Source: an uncultured Verrucomicrobiota bacterium (GTDB lineage: Bacteria; Verrucomicrobiota; Verrucomicrobiia; Chthoniobacterales; SZAS-18). Taken from it: a stretch of DNA of 43,627 nt. A model generated the notes under the pieces. It had not been told where the DNA came from. It saw only the letters and a program-made list of their open reading frames with translations, and searched no databases. Every line of letters starts with the position of its first letter. Position 1 is the stretch's first letter. Shown here in pieces: positions 24,435 through 32,880 of this stretch. The stretch lies in NCBI GenBank assembly GCA_937859745.1, contig CALMAQ010000359.1, forward strand, positions 1 to 43,627. Reading direction: 5' to 3'. The position numbers were made by a program, and so were the translations under genes.

Positions 24435-24515
24435 GAGCACGCGTTCATGCGCGTGATCCGTGCTCGTAACCGCTCGAACGGCGCATGTCCGCGCCGGGAA
24501 ACGCTTGAACGGCGC
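24435..24515. other. Candidate origin of transfer (oriT)
   Basis: The 382-base gap between the divergent relaxase and transfer operons holds an inverted repeat GAGCACG (24435-24441) / CGTGCTC (24459-24465), with ACGCG/CGCGT nested inside. A 14-bp direct repeat CGCTyGAACGGCGC follows at 24471-24484 and 24502-24515. Hairpins and direct repeats beside a relaxase gene are typical of oriT. I cannot identify the nic site from sequence alone. No gene is seen in 24340-24721. Confidence 0.45.
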
Positions 24516-24721
24516 TCGAAAACTGCCTGGCGGCGCGTCAAAGCTGCTTCGACGCACCTGCCTTGTGCCTCAACTCAGAAGAATTGGTGTACGGCCAGCG
24601 TCCGCGGCTTGGCAATCGATGCGGCAAAGGTCGAAAACGGCGTCAGGTCAGAAGCCGACATGCTCCTGATGAACCGTCCCGGTGGCCGGTCCGTGCTGCG
24701 ACGTTCCATCCGAGCAAATCC

Positions 24722-25105
24722 ATGCGAGACGAGGCCCCCAGCGAACAAGCGGAACCATCGGTGGCCAGGTTGGTCGCAGCGGCGCAACGCGAGGAGTCTC
24801 GACCGGGCCGAAGCCGTCTAGAACCTTGGACGCAGGTGGTCTTCATCCTGCGCGACAAGCGGTGGTCGTTCGCCGCCATCACCGAGTGGCTCGTCCGGAA
24901 CGGGGTGCCGGCCGCCGAAAGCACGGTCCAGCGCTTCTATCGGTCTCGGTGCCGCGAAGCTCACCCAGCCTCCGGTCCGGCGCGTCCAAGCGACTCCCGC
25001 CAACCCCAGCCTTTCTTCGACTCCAAACATGAAACCATCCAAGACCCTGCCAGCGGAACCGCCGCTCCACCCGCTTCCAAGCCCAAGTTCAACACCAATT
25101 TCTAA
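24722..25105 (+). CDS. Small putative DNA-binding transfer protein
   Basis: A 127-residue protein, start ATG at 24722. The central segment WTQVVFILRDKRWSFAAITE followed by WLVRNGVPAAESTVQRFYR reads like a helix-turn-helix of the kind found in small relaxosome or regulator proteins. The flanks are disordered and rich in Pro, Ser and Arg. The next gene's ATG lies inside it (77-base overlap), or it starts at a GTG just after this gene's stop. Position next to the candidate oriT supports an oriT-binding accessory role; this is inference. Confidence 0.55.
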   Translation: MRDEAPSEQAEPSVARLVAAAQREESRPGRSRLEPWTQVVFILRDKRWSFAAITEWLVRNGVPAAESTVQRFYRSRCREAHPASGPARPSDSRQPQPFFDSKHETIQDPASGTAAPPASKPKFNTNF

Positions 25106-25937
25106 AGACGTGAATATCCCTGTCGAACACCGCCTCGTCCTGCCGATCCAAACGCGAGGCAACATCGGCAAGTCCACCGAGGCCATCGCGCGGTGTGAAT
25201 GGATGAGCCAGCGCCGGGTGCAATGGAGCGGCTATGACCTCGATACGTTCAATCGCACCTTGAGCACCACGTTTCCCGACCGGGCGGTCCTGGTCGCCGA
25301 CAGCGGGGAGCCAGAAGGGGAGATCATCAAGATCTTGCGGCGGGCCACGCAGGCGTCCGTCACGGTCGTCGATCCCCGGGCTCACATGAACGACACCATC
25401 CTCAAAGCGATGCAAATGGTCGAGTTCACTAAGCGGGCAGCCGACAGCGCGGTACGTGCGACGGTGCTGCTCTTTCCCATCGACGAAATCTCGGACATGG
25501 ATGACATCGCCACCACCGTGGGGGCTCTCGGCTCGGGAGTCGACTGGGTGCTGGTCAGGAACAAGGTCAAAAGTCCGCGCACGCAAATGTTTGACGGCAG
25601 CGATCTGGAACGGGAACTCGACGGATTCGGCGCGGCTCGCTTGGAGCTGCCCGCGCTGCTTTCCGACACGCGCAACCACCTGCGCGCGGTGGAACTGGAG
25701 CAGGGCAGGGGAATCTCCCCGGCCGAAGCTTTGCGCAATCCTGAATTGAAGATGGATACCACTCACTGCATCATTCTGGAGGACTGGCTACGCACGCTGT
25801 TCTGCGGCTTCGAAACCATCGCCGACCATCTGCTGCCCACGGCGGAGGCGCGGACCGTCAAGGCGGCGGTCGAACCGGCGGTCGAAAGGCCGGTCTTCCG
25901 CCGTGGCGCAAAGATCAATCGAGCCAACATCGAATGA
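25029..25937 (+). CDS. ParA-superfamily P-loop ATPase of the transfer region
   Basis: A 302-residue protein with a P-loop of the ParA/MinD/VirC1 kind near residues 40-50 (LPIQTRGNIGKSTEAIA). It lacks the usual KGGxGKT sequence, so the motif is deviant. Later segments fit the fold: RAVLVADSGEPEGEI, VTVVDPRAHMND (Walker B-like), LLFPIDEISDMDDI and VDWVLVRNKVKS. VirC1- or TraL-like ATPases bring the relaxosome to the coupling protein, which suits its place between the oriT and T4CP genes. The ATG at 25029 gives a Pro-rich 27-residue leader; a GTG at 25110, just after the upstream stop, gives a more typical N-terminus. The next gene overlaps by ATGA. Confidence 0.7.
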   Translation: MKPSKTLPAEPPLHPLPSPSSTPISKDVNIPVEHRLVLPIQTRGNIGKSTEAIARCEWMSQRRVQWSGYDLDTFNRTLSTTFPDRAVLVADSGEPEGEIIKILRRATQASVTVVDPRAHMNDTILKAMQMVEFTKRAADSAVRATVLLFPIDEISDMDDIATTVGALGSGVDWVLVRNKVKSPRTQMFDGSDLERELDGFGAARLELPALLSDTRNHLRAVELEQGRGISPAEALRNPELKMDTTHCIILEDWLRTLFCGFETIADHLLPTAEARTVKAAVEPAVERPVFRRGAKINRANIE

Positions 25938-26656
25938 AGGCAGACGGCCAGTCCGACCCATCGGGTGGTAGTCCTGTGCCTGCCGATGGCCGCCGGGACG
26001 AAGGTCGCAACTATTGGAAAGCGGCCATCGCGCACCTGGCACCTGAGAAGCGTGAAGCCGCGTGGGAATTTTATCTAGATCGGCTGGAAAGTTCAGCCGC
26101 CGCCGATACGCTGGGTGGGGTCATGCTGCTCTTGGAAGCACACCTTGCCTTTTTCGATGATTTGCCGGCTCGCCTCGGTGCCGTGGCCCGGCAGTTTGAA
26201 TCCGCCGCGACCTCGGCGGGCGGTGCCGTTCCGGACCGAGCGACGCCGGCGAAGGTCCAAACAATCGGCAGCGGTGGCGGCCCGGTTTCATCAACGCGCA
26301 GAGTGCCATCTTGGGCGGTGGCAATGGTTTCTGCGGCCGTCGGTGCATCGCTCGCCGGGATCACCGTATCCTCGCGCCAGCATTTTCAATTCGACCCTTC
26401 CGCGCGCTTGCAGCCTGCTGCCACGCTTACCCTGCTCACCTCTAACCGCGTGATCTCCGTGGAGCCTTGGTACGATCCAACGGTGCATCGGCAACGTGGT
26501 TGCATCGTGTATTTTACCCGTGCCGCTTGGTCAGAATGCACGCAGGCCGGAGGTGCGAAAGTCTACGTGCTTTCCCCGGTCGAGGAAGTCCGGCGAGACC
26601 TGGAGTCCCTACGGCAAATTACCCCATCGCCCGCTCCCAAGGTGCCGTCGCGGTAG
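25934..26656 (+). CDS. Single-span membrane protein of the transfer operon
   Basis: A 240-residue protein starting at an ATGA overlap with the ATPase gene. Residues 20-95 are helical and soluble (YWKAAIAHLAPEKREAAWEF). One transmembrane segment lies near 127-147 (WAVAMVSAAVGASLAGITV). The C-terminal part would lie outside the membrane and contains two Cys. No family is recognised. The overlap with the ATPase suggests a shared function, perhaps anchoring it at the membrane near the coupling protein. Confidence 0.6.
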   Translation: MKADGQSDPSGGSPVPADGRRDEGRNYWKAAIAHLAPEKREAAWEFYLDRLESSAAADTLGGVMLLLEAHLAFFDDLPARLGAVARQFESAATSAGGAVPDRATPAKVQTIGSGGGPVSSTRRVPSWAVAMVSAAVGASLAGITVSSRQHFQFDPSARLQPAATLTLLTSNRVISVEPWYDPTVHRQRGCIVYFTRAAWSECTQAGGAKVYVLSPVEEVRRDLESLRQITPSPAPKVPSR

Positions 26657-26723
26657 AAACGGAGCGGCCCGCGGCTGTGTGTCGCTCCAACCATTCTGGA
26701 CTCGGCGCTCCGAACAACAGAAC

Positions 26724-27380
26724 TCAGGGCGTGCTGGGAGGGGAGGGCGCATCATCCGGCGGCGGCGGGAGCTTGGCTTGCAGCCGACGCCGGTACTCGA
26801 TGCGTTGCACTGCTAGTTCCGATTGGCCCGCATAAAATGGCAAGATCGCGCAGAAGATCATGGCAAAACCCAGCCCCAGGTCCACCAACGCTTGCGAGGG
26901 TCCCGGAAACGGTGGGAAGAAAATCGGCAGGATGACGATGCCGCCGGACAAAAAACACCCAACGGCATAGAGCCTCTGTAGCCACAAGAAGATACGGGCC
27001 AGCAGACCCGGGTCGAGGGACACCCTTCCATCGGCGGAGGGGCGGCGGTGTGGCCACGCGAGTCTGAGATCGCGCAGGGATGCTTGCTCTTCCCGGTAGA
27101 ACCTGAAGATGGCGGCGAACTCCGAGGGCATCGGCGCAAAACCAAGAAGACGTTCGAGGGCGCGTTGGAGTTGCAGGTCTTCAAAAAAGCGGTGGGCATC
27201 GGGGTTCTCGGCGAACTGTTGCGCGTATTGCGCAATCAGCTTGTCCGTTTCCGCCGCGCGGGCGAGTTGGGGGCGTCTGATGCGCCGTTCCCACAGGCCG
27301 TAAATGCCCCCGAGGTAGGCGAGGACAAGAGCCAAAGCCTTACCGCCTGCGGTCACTTGGGGAATGATGTTATCGAGCAT
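26724..27380 (-). CDS. Hypothetical membrane protein
   Basis: A 218-residue protein on the opposite strand to its neighbours. The N-terminus has a hydrophobic segment (TAGGKALALVLAYLGGIYGL), the middle is soluble and helical (residues 35-120), and two further segments lie near 132-155 (LWLQRLYAVGCFLSGGIVIL) and 163-185. The C-terminus is Pro-rich. I do not recognise a family. It is divergent from the T4CP gene. Small membrane proteins here may act in entry exclusion or transfer, but nothing in the sequence decides it. Confidence 0.55.
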   Translation of the reverse strand: MLDNIIPQVTAGGKALALVLAYLGGIYGLWERRIRRPQLARAAETDKLIAQYAQQFAENPDAHRFFEDLQLQRALERLLGFAPMPSEFAAIFRFYREEQASLRDLRLAWPHRRPSADGRVSLDPGLLARIFLWLQRLYAVGCFLSGGIVILPIFFPPFPGPSQALVDLGLGFAMIFCAILPFYAGQSELAVQRIEYRRRLQAKLPPPPDDAPSPPSTP

Positions 27381-27595
27381 GATCTTGGCAGGGTCGCCGT
27401 TGGATGTTCGCGCTATTGCCCATGTCTGGCCGGGAAAAAACCGGGTTCCGACTTCCGCCGCTTAAACTACGTCTGCCGCTGACACGGCGGGGCCGTTTTT
27501 GGTGTAAACGGGCGCGGTTTTCCTGGACTGCGGCGAGGTCGCTTCCAAGCTGGTTGACGCCGGGACGTGCGGGTTTTCACGCCTTGAGCCAACCT

Positions 27596-29158
27596 ATGAA
27601 ATGGATGCTTCTAACGGCCTCGCTCCTCGCCGGAGCTTGGTTCTACCATTACGGCGACACTCCCTGGATGATCTACGGCGGGCCGGCGGTGTTCGGTCTG
27701 TTCGGCGTTTTCACCTTTGCAACCAACCCCGCTTCGAAGGCCACGTCGCGCCAGCTCGTCGCGGTGCCGACCAAGCGGCCTCACACACTCGTGCTCAAGG
27801 GGTTGACTTGGGACCGCAACGAGTTCTGCCGCGGCTGGCTGATTCGTGGCAAGACCGGCTGCGGCAAGACCAAGAGCGGCATCCTCAACATCATGTTCCA
27901 GGTGTTCAGCAACGAGCCGGGCTGGGGAGGGGTGTGCATCGACGAGAAGGGACTCTTCTGGGAGACGCTTTGCGCCATGGCCCGGCACTTCGGACGAGAG
28001 CAGGACCTTCTCCTTTTGCAGGTCCGCCCCGAAGGTGCCGACGGCGGCTGGAAGCCGAGCGCCTGCTTCAATCTGCTCTCGGACGGACGCATCCCATATT
28101 CCACTTACGCCAAAGCCGTGGTGGACACGGCCACCTCGCTCGGGCAAAAAACGAGTAATTCGTTCTTCAAGGAGCAGGCGGAAACTCACATCGGCAAGGC
28201 GATGGAACTCTTGGAAGAGGCTGGATTTCCAGTGACCATGACCAACGTGCTCGACGTGCTCATGAACAACGTGGACGCCCAGTCGGGCGAGCGCTGCATG
28301 GACCTGTGCCTGGAGCAACTGCGCGAAAAGCTCGACAACGGTCGCCGCGTGGAGGTGTACCACCACTTCCAGGAGAACTACACGAACATCGCCCCCGAGC
28401 AGCGCGACGGCGTGAAGGGCACGATCTCCAATTACCTGAAAAACTACGTGCCCCCGGACATCGCGCAGGTGTTCTCTCCCGCGCAGAACACCTTCGAGTT
28501 CGCCGACATCGACAAGGGCAAGATCGTCTGCATCGCCATGCCGCAGAAGTACCAGACCGAGCGGCGGTACATTTCGACGTTCTTGAAGATGCTCTTCTAC
28601 GGCCACGTCCTGCGCCGCTTCGACAAGCCCGAGGGCGAGCGCCGCAAGGATAACCTGCTCATCCTCTGGGCGGACGAGGCGCAGAACAGCGTCACGGCCG
28701 CCGAGGACGGCCTGAGCGACTACAACTGCGTGGACAAGATCCGCGAGGCGGGCGGCACCGTCGTGGCCGCCACGCAGTCCACGACCTCGTTCATCCCGCC
28801 TTTGGGCAAGGACAAGGCCAAGGTGTTCACGCTGAATTTGAGCAACCAACTCATCTTCCTGTCGGCCGACGAAGAAGACGCCAAGGACGCCGCCGACTTC
28901 ATCGGCCAGCGCGAGGTGGTCAAGAAATCCTGGGGCACGTCGGGCGGACGCACCAGCTACAACTACAACAAGGTGGACCAGCACCAGGTCAAGCCGCACC
29001 GCCTGCGCAAGCTGCGCAACCACCAGTGCTACCTGGTCCACTGCAACGGGCAGTTCAAGAAAGTGTACCTGGAGCCCATCGAGCCGGATGGACGGGTCTC
29101 GCCGTGGTTTCCCAACTCGCCGGCGGCGAGGCTCTGGCGGTGGCTGCGTGCGGCCTAA
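27596..29158 (+). CDS. Type IV coupling protein (TraD/TrwB/TraG-like)
   Basis: A 520-residue hexameric DNA pump that links the relaxosome to a secretion channel. I chose the ATG at 27596, because it places the usual two membrane helices (about 4-18 and 26-42) at the N-terminus; the frame is open back to 27404. Walker A is GKTGCGKT (85-92) and Walker B is LLILWADEAQ. Other T4CP marks are DTATSLGQKTSNSFFKEQAE and VVAATQSTTSFI. The stop codon TAA (29156-29158) is also the target duplication of the IS that follows. No VirB-like channel genes are in the window, so transfer probably relies on another element. Confidence 0.88.
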   Translation: MKWMLLTASLLAGAWFYHYGDTPWMIYGGPAVFGLFGVFTFATNPASKATSRQLVAVPTKRPHTLVLKGLTWDRNEFCRGWLIRGKTGCGKTKSGILNIMFQVFSNEPGWGGVCIDEKGLFWETLCAMARHFGREQDLLLLQVRPEGADGGWKPSACFNLLSDGRIPYSTYAKAVVDTATSLGQKTSNSFFKEQAETHIGKAMELLEEAGFPVTMTNVLDVLMNNVDAQSGERCMDLCLEQLREKLDNGRRVEVYHHFQENYTNIAPEQRDGVKGTISNYLKNYVPPDIAQVFSPAQNTFEFADIDKGKIVCIAMPQKYQTERRYISTFLKMLFYGHVLRRFDKPEGERRKDNLLILWADEAQNSVTAAEDGLSDYNCVDKIREAGGTVVAATQSTTSFIPPLGKDKAKVFTLNLSNQLIFLSADEEDAKDAADFIGQREVVKKSWGTSGGRTSYNYNKVDQHQVKPHRLRKLRNHQCYLVHCNGQFKKVYLEPIEPDGRVSPWFPNSPAARLWRWLRAA

Positions 29159-30085
29159 CTGCCTATCCGGATAATAGCGTGGCGAGGTACGATGCAGCTG
29201 GGTGAAGACCTCACCTGTCAAGAAGAAAACCCGCCGCCGTCCGCACGCCAAGCGCATCCCGAGCACCGGCGGCTGCTTTGGGCTGACTGATGAACTCTGG
29301 GCGCTCATCGAGCCGCTTTTGCCGGTGCATCGCAACACGCACCCGCTGGGCGGCGGGCGGCCCAGGGTGCCGGACCGGGTGTGCGCGGAAGCGATCTTCT
29401 TTGTCTTGCGAACGGCTGCCAGTGGAACGCGCTCTCGGCCACCGGGCTTTGTGCCTCTTCCACGGCCCACGACCGCTTTCAGGAGTGGGTAGAGGACGGC
29501 TTTTCCTGCGTTTCTGGCAGGAGGGCTTGGCGGCCTACGACGCCTTCCGGGGCATCGACTGGACGTGGATGAGTATGGATGGAGCGACGACCAAGGCTCC
29601 CTTGGCAGGGGAAAAAACCGGGCCTTCTCCGGTGGATCGAAGCAAAACAGGCACCAAACGCTCGTTGCTCGTGGAGGGTGGCGGCGTACCGGTCGGCCTG
29701 TCGGTCGCTGGGGCCAACCGCAACGACTTCAAGCTGCTCGAGGAGACCTTGCAAAGCATCCCCGTCGATCCACCCGCCGCCGAGGATTACCTGCGTCACC
29801 TCTGCCTGGACAAGGGCTATGACTTCGAGGAAGTCCGCCACATTCTCCACGCCTACGGCTTGGTCGCCCACATCCGCTCGCGGGGCGAAGAGGCCCAGGC
29901 CAATCGCAAAAAGAAGCGTGGCGAGAAGGCACGCCGCTGGGTAGTCGAGCGCACCCACTCCTGGTTTAACCGCTTCCGCAGCATTCTGACCCGCTGGAGC
30001 AAGAAAGCCAAAAACTACCTAGCCATGCTCTACTTCGTCTGCGGACTCATCACCTACCGCGCTGCCCTATTTTTCGGATAGGCAG
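29159..30085. mobile_element. IS5-family (ISL2-like) insertion sequence, 927 bp
   Basis: Inverted ends CTGCCTATCCG match for 11 bases and then imperfectly to about 19 bases (29159-29177 and 30067-30085). TAA flanks both ends (29156-29158 and 30086-30088). A 3-bp target duplication and an IS5-type transposase fit the ISL2 subgroup. The left TAA is the stop codon of the coupling protein gene. The transposase carries two frameshifts, so the copy is probably inactive by itself. Confidence 0.8.
29202..30081 (+). pseudogene. ISL2-like transposase with two frameshifts
   Basis: Three frames must be joined. The first (GTG at 29202) holds GCFGLTDELWALIEPLLPVH and AEAIFFVLR. It breaks near 29410, where CGAACGG lacks an A relative to the expected RNGCQWNAL, which continues in the next frame (GCQWNAL...STAHDRFQEWVEDG). 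A second break near 29500 restores FLRFWQEGLAAYDAF in the third frame, which runs to 30081. The DDE residues lie in the third frame: SMDGATTKAPLAG, LCLDKGYDFEEV and RWVVERTHSWFNRF. Neither junction has an obvious slippery run, and both look like single-base losses. The catalytic part alone could not be translated without its N-terminus. Confidence 0.75.
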
Positions 30086-30260
30086 TAAACGCGGGCGTGT
30101 TGGAGGCAGGGATGCTCGTCACGGCCACCAATCGACAGCCGTCCTCTCGGTTGAAAGTGAAGATTGTTCGTGCACAGACCCTCCACCGTGGCTCGCTCGA
30201 TGTCCGATCACGAATGACGGCAGCAAAACCGCGTTGGCGGCAATAAGTTTTCCCTTGATC

Positions 30261-30313
30261 TCTGATGCAGGTTGGTTATGCTTGCTACGCAAGCATAACC
30301 AACCTGCATCAGA
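30261..30313. promoter_or_regulatory. 53-bp perfect palindrome in front of abiEi
   Basis: The left arm (30261-30285, beginning TCTGATGCAGGTTGG) and right arm (30289-30313) are exact inverse complements over 25 bases, with a 3-base centre. No T-run follows, so it does not look like a Rho-independent terminator. It ends 13 bases before the first possible abiEi start. AbiEi antitoxins are known to bind inverted repeats in their own promoter, so an operator is the best explanation; a transcribed hairpin would also cover the ribosome-binding region. The preceding stretch 30089-30260 shows no gene I can support. Confidence 0.7.
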
Positions 30314-30325
30314 GGTTTACATTCA

Positions 30326-31402
30326 TTGGGCTCCCAGAGAACAGATAAATCAGTGCGGTGGAAGTCCTTCCTCAAGGCCTTGGCTGAGGAGGTCGCCGCG
30401 CCCACTGCCGACCACTTGACCGCGCGTTGCTGGTCTAGAATCGATCTCTACGCCCTTTTTTCCCGCATCACGGCGAAGACAGATTTGCCGCAAAGTTTCA
30501 GCGACACAGAAGGGTTTTTGGCTTACCTGGGCGAAGTCGGCTGGGTTTCTGTGGTAGCCTTGGACCGACTGACGAAGGCAGGGCCGCCCGGCGGGTTCTA
30601 CCTGCTCGATCCCAGCGCGGTGGCCACGCGCACGCCGCCGGACCCATTGGAACTGCTCCAAGCCTACCGGTCCGCCGGGGTGATCTGCTACTTCAGTGCG
30701 TTGGCCTACCATTCTCTGACGACGCAGGTGGCGAGCCATCACCACATCGCCAACCTGCGCTCACCCGGCCAGCCCCAGGGTGATGAACCTCGCCCAGCCG
30801 GACAGCCTCACGCCGAAGGACCACGAAAGGAAGAGTCCGCTGCGGAAATCGCCGAGGATGCCTCGACTGACAACCGCCGTAAACGCAATGCGCTGGGCAC
30901 GGAGGTCTTCGCTTATCAAGGGGTTCCTTGCTACCTGCACCACCGTCAGTCCAGCCTGCTTGAGGGGGCGCAGGTGCGCGATGTCGATGCCCGCACGCGC
31001 CTGCGGATTACCAGCCGTGAACAAACCCTGCTCGACGCCTTGCAAAAGCCAGCGGCGTGCGGAGGTGCGGCGGTTGTGTTCGAGGCCTGGGAGAACGGGG
31101 TGACGGACCTCGACGAGGAACGGTTGGCCGAGCGCCTACGCGGGTTGAACCACCCACTGACCTACCGTCGCGTTGGTGCGATGTTGGAACGGCTGGACTA
31201 CCAGGCGGGTAGCGAGGTGCAAGGTTTGTTGCAGGAATACCAATCTTCCGACGAGGAACGCCGCCTCCTAGTCACTCCGTCGGCATCGGGGTCGTTGGGG
31301 GCCGCTGCGGTGGCGGTGTTACTGGCACCCCAAGCGGTTGCGCTGCTCCCGGGCCACTCGTTTTCCACGTTGTCGCCACGTTGGGGAGTGATGGTCCCGT
31401 AA
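30326..31402 (+). CDS. abiEi: AbiEi-type antitoxin/regulator
   Basis: A protein of up to 358 residues, first gene of an AbiE type IV toxin-antitoxin pair. The N-terminal half contains a winged-helix-like region (WVSVVALDRLTKAGPPGGFY), followed by the typical domain YRSAGVICYFSALAYHSLTT. After a charged linker come YQGVPCYLHHRQSSLLEG, VRDVDARTRLRITSREQTLL and DALQKPAACGGAAVVFEAWE, as in AbiEi_4-type proteins. The start is uncertain: TTG at 30326 or GTG at 30353. AbiEi represses its operon and opposes the toxin without binding it directly. The gene follows the 53-bp palindrome, and the toxin gene starts 52 bases after its stop. Confidence 0.8.
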   Translation: MGSQRTDKSVRWKSFLKALAEEVAAPTADHLTARCWSRIDLYALFSRITAKTDLPQSFSDTEGFLAYLGEVGWVSVVALDRLTKAGPPGGFYLLDPSAVATRTPPDPLELLQAYRSAGVICYFSALAYHSLTTQVASHHHIANLRSPGQPQGDEPRPAGQPHAEGPRKEESAAEIAEDASTDNRRKRNALGTEVFAYQGVPCYLHHRQSSLLEGAQVRDVDARTRLRITSREQTLLDALQKPAACGGAAVVFEAWENGVTDLDEERLAERLRGLNHPLTYRRVGAMLERLDYQAGSEVQGLLQEYQSSDEERRLLVTPSASGSLGAAAVAVLLAPQAVALLPGHSFSTLSPRWGVMVP

Positions 31403-31454
31403 GCCCACCCCAAGTCGCCTGGAGGTTTTCGCGGCTTGCATCTATCCTGCCTCC

Positions 31455-32384
31455 ATGAACCCGGAGGATGCCGCGCAGTGGCAGCAAGAGGCGTTGGACG
31501 AGGTGTTCCGCGCGTTGGCGGCTTCGGCGGCTCTGCGCGGCATTCTCGTGTTCAAGGGAGCGCGGGTGCTCGCGCTGCGTCTGCGCGCAGCGGGCCGTCG
31601 TTCGTTGGACATCGACTCCAATCTGACGACGCAATTCATCGCCGAACGACCGGAGCGGGAAGAACAGCGCGCCGTTCTGGAGGAGCGGTTCCGCCGCGCC
31701 ATCGTGCGTTACTTCGAACGTCAGGCGGTGGTGCGCTTCCAGCTCAAGCGGTTGACGGTGAGCTTGCAGCCGCGGGAAGGCAGCCATCCGCTCGGCTGGA
31801 ACGCCTTCATCGTGAAAGTCGCCTTGACCGACGCCAGCCGCAGCCACGTGGTCGGTTTGCCCACGTTGCAGATCGACGTGGCGGCTCCCGAGGAACTGAC
31901 GGACTCGTCCGTTTCGTTGCTGGAGGTGCAGGGCAGTGGCGGCAGCGCGCCAGCCCAGGTGCCGGCCTACACGCTTGAGAGATTGGCAGGCGAGAAACTG
32001 CGCGCTTTTTTGAGCACGCTGTCGGCCTACCGGGTAAAGGTGCGTAAACCCGGCGACGCGATCCGCGTCAAAGACCTGCACGACCTGGCTTGCATCCGGC
32101 GGGTGGAGCCGGTCGAAGCCGCTCAAGGGGCGTTCTGGCGGCGGGTGGCCGACGAGTTTCGGCTGGCGTGCGCCTCCCGCTATATCGACTGCGCGGGACC
32201 GGAGACTTTCCGCGAGAACTGGCCGGCGACGAAGCTGGCTTACGAGACGGACACCAACTTGGCGAAAAACGTGTCGTTTGCGGAGGCCGAGCGGACCCTT
32301 GATGAAGTCATCGCCTTCTTCGCGGCGCTGGGCGTCTTCCCTTTGCGGTTCCCCCTGCCTGCATCGCCGGTGCGCGGTGAATAA
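31455..32384 (+). CDS. abiEii: AbiEii-type nucleotidyltransferase toxin
   Basis: A 309-residue member of the AbiEii/AbiGii toxin family (DUF1814-like nucleotidyltransferase fold). Motif I is visible as VFKGARVLALRL, then GRRSLDIDSNL (residues 33-56) with the D-I-D acidic pair. The middle strand has LQIDVAAPEEL. Further family motifs are YTLERLAGEKLRAFLSTLSA and RVKDLHDLACI. In studied members the toxin transfers nucleotides to tRNA acceptor ends or binds GTP and blocks growth, giving abortive infection or plasmid stability. The ATG at 31455 is the first in frame. The gene lies after the AbiEi gene in the normal order. All motifs look intact. Confidence 0.85.
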   Translation: MNPEDAAQWQQEALDEVFRALAASAALRGILVFKGARVLALRLRAAGRRSLDIDSNLTTQFIAERPEREEQRAVLEERFRRAIVRYFERQAVVRFQLKRLTVSLQPREGSHPLGWNAFIVKVALTDASRSHVVGLPTLQIDVAAPEELTDSSVSLLEVQGSGGSAPAQVPAYTLERLAGEKLRAFLSTLSAYRVKVRKPGDAIRVKDLHDLACIRRVEPVEAAQGAFWRRVADEFRLACASRYIDCAGPETFRENWPATKLAYETDTNLAKNVSFAEAERTLDEVIAFFAALGVFPLRFPLPASPVRGE

Positions 32385-32575
32385 ACTAAGTCCAGCAGAA
32401 ATTGCCTACCTCGCCGCTGCGGATGGAACCTGCTTTGCCACCAGACGGAAAAATACCCGCCCTGGTGCGCGTCCATGAGAAACTCGTGTCTAGGCGTGGC
32501 GGGTACGTTACGGTGAAATATGGGGTAGGATAAATGCCTGCGCAAACGCATTTTCTACGGTGATCTTTCCAGGCC

Positions 32576-32791
32576 ATGCTCACACCTTCCCAATTGACCG
32601 ACGCGCGGGCGACCTATGCAAGCATGGTAATCACAGGCACGAGCCTGAGCGAGGCCGAGGCGATGGAGATTGCCGAGCGGTTCTACGCCAGCGGAGAGCC
32701 GGGGCGCATCGCGGCGCTGCCGACCTGTCCGAGCATGAGCTACGAGCAGATCGTGACCGCGTGGCAGCAAGCCGGTCTGCTCAGGAGTTAA
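32576..32791 (+). CDS. Small hypothetical protein
   Basis: A 71-residue acidic helical protein (MLTPSQLTDARATYASMVIT, then SLSEAEAMEIAERFYASGEP, ending TAWQQAGLLRS). An ATG at 32576 and clean coding-type amino-acid use support a gene. No family is recognised. It stands alone downstream of the AbiE operon, with about 190 bases in front that hold no gene. Confidence 0.45.
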   Translation: MLTPSQLTDARATYASMVITGTSLSEAEAMEIAERFYASGEPGRIAALPTCPSMSYEQIVTAWQQAGLLRS

Positions 32792-32880
32792 AGAGGGCGG
32801 GCCACCACCCCGACGCTCCGCAGCCGATGTGACAGGCTCGGGGAGAGGTCCTCCCCTCCACCGCAGAGCAGGCGTTGAAA

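Noticed and set aside
27611-29470. 619-codon minus-strand frame over the coupling protein gene
   Set aside because: Shadow of the T4CP gene: His/Val/Leu/Arg-rich translation with no domain, whereas the plus strand has clear Walker motifs.
30261-30313. Palindrome considered as a Rho-independent terminator
   Set aside because: No T-tract follows either arm, and it directly precedes a start codon and not a stop.
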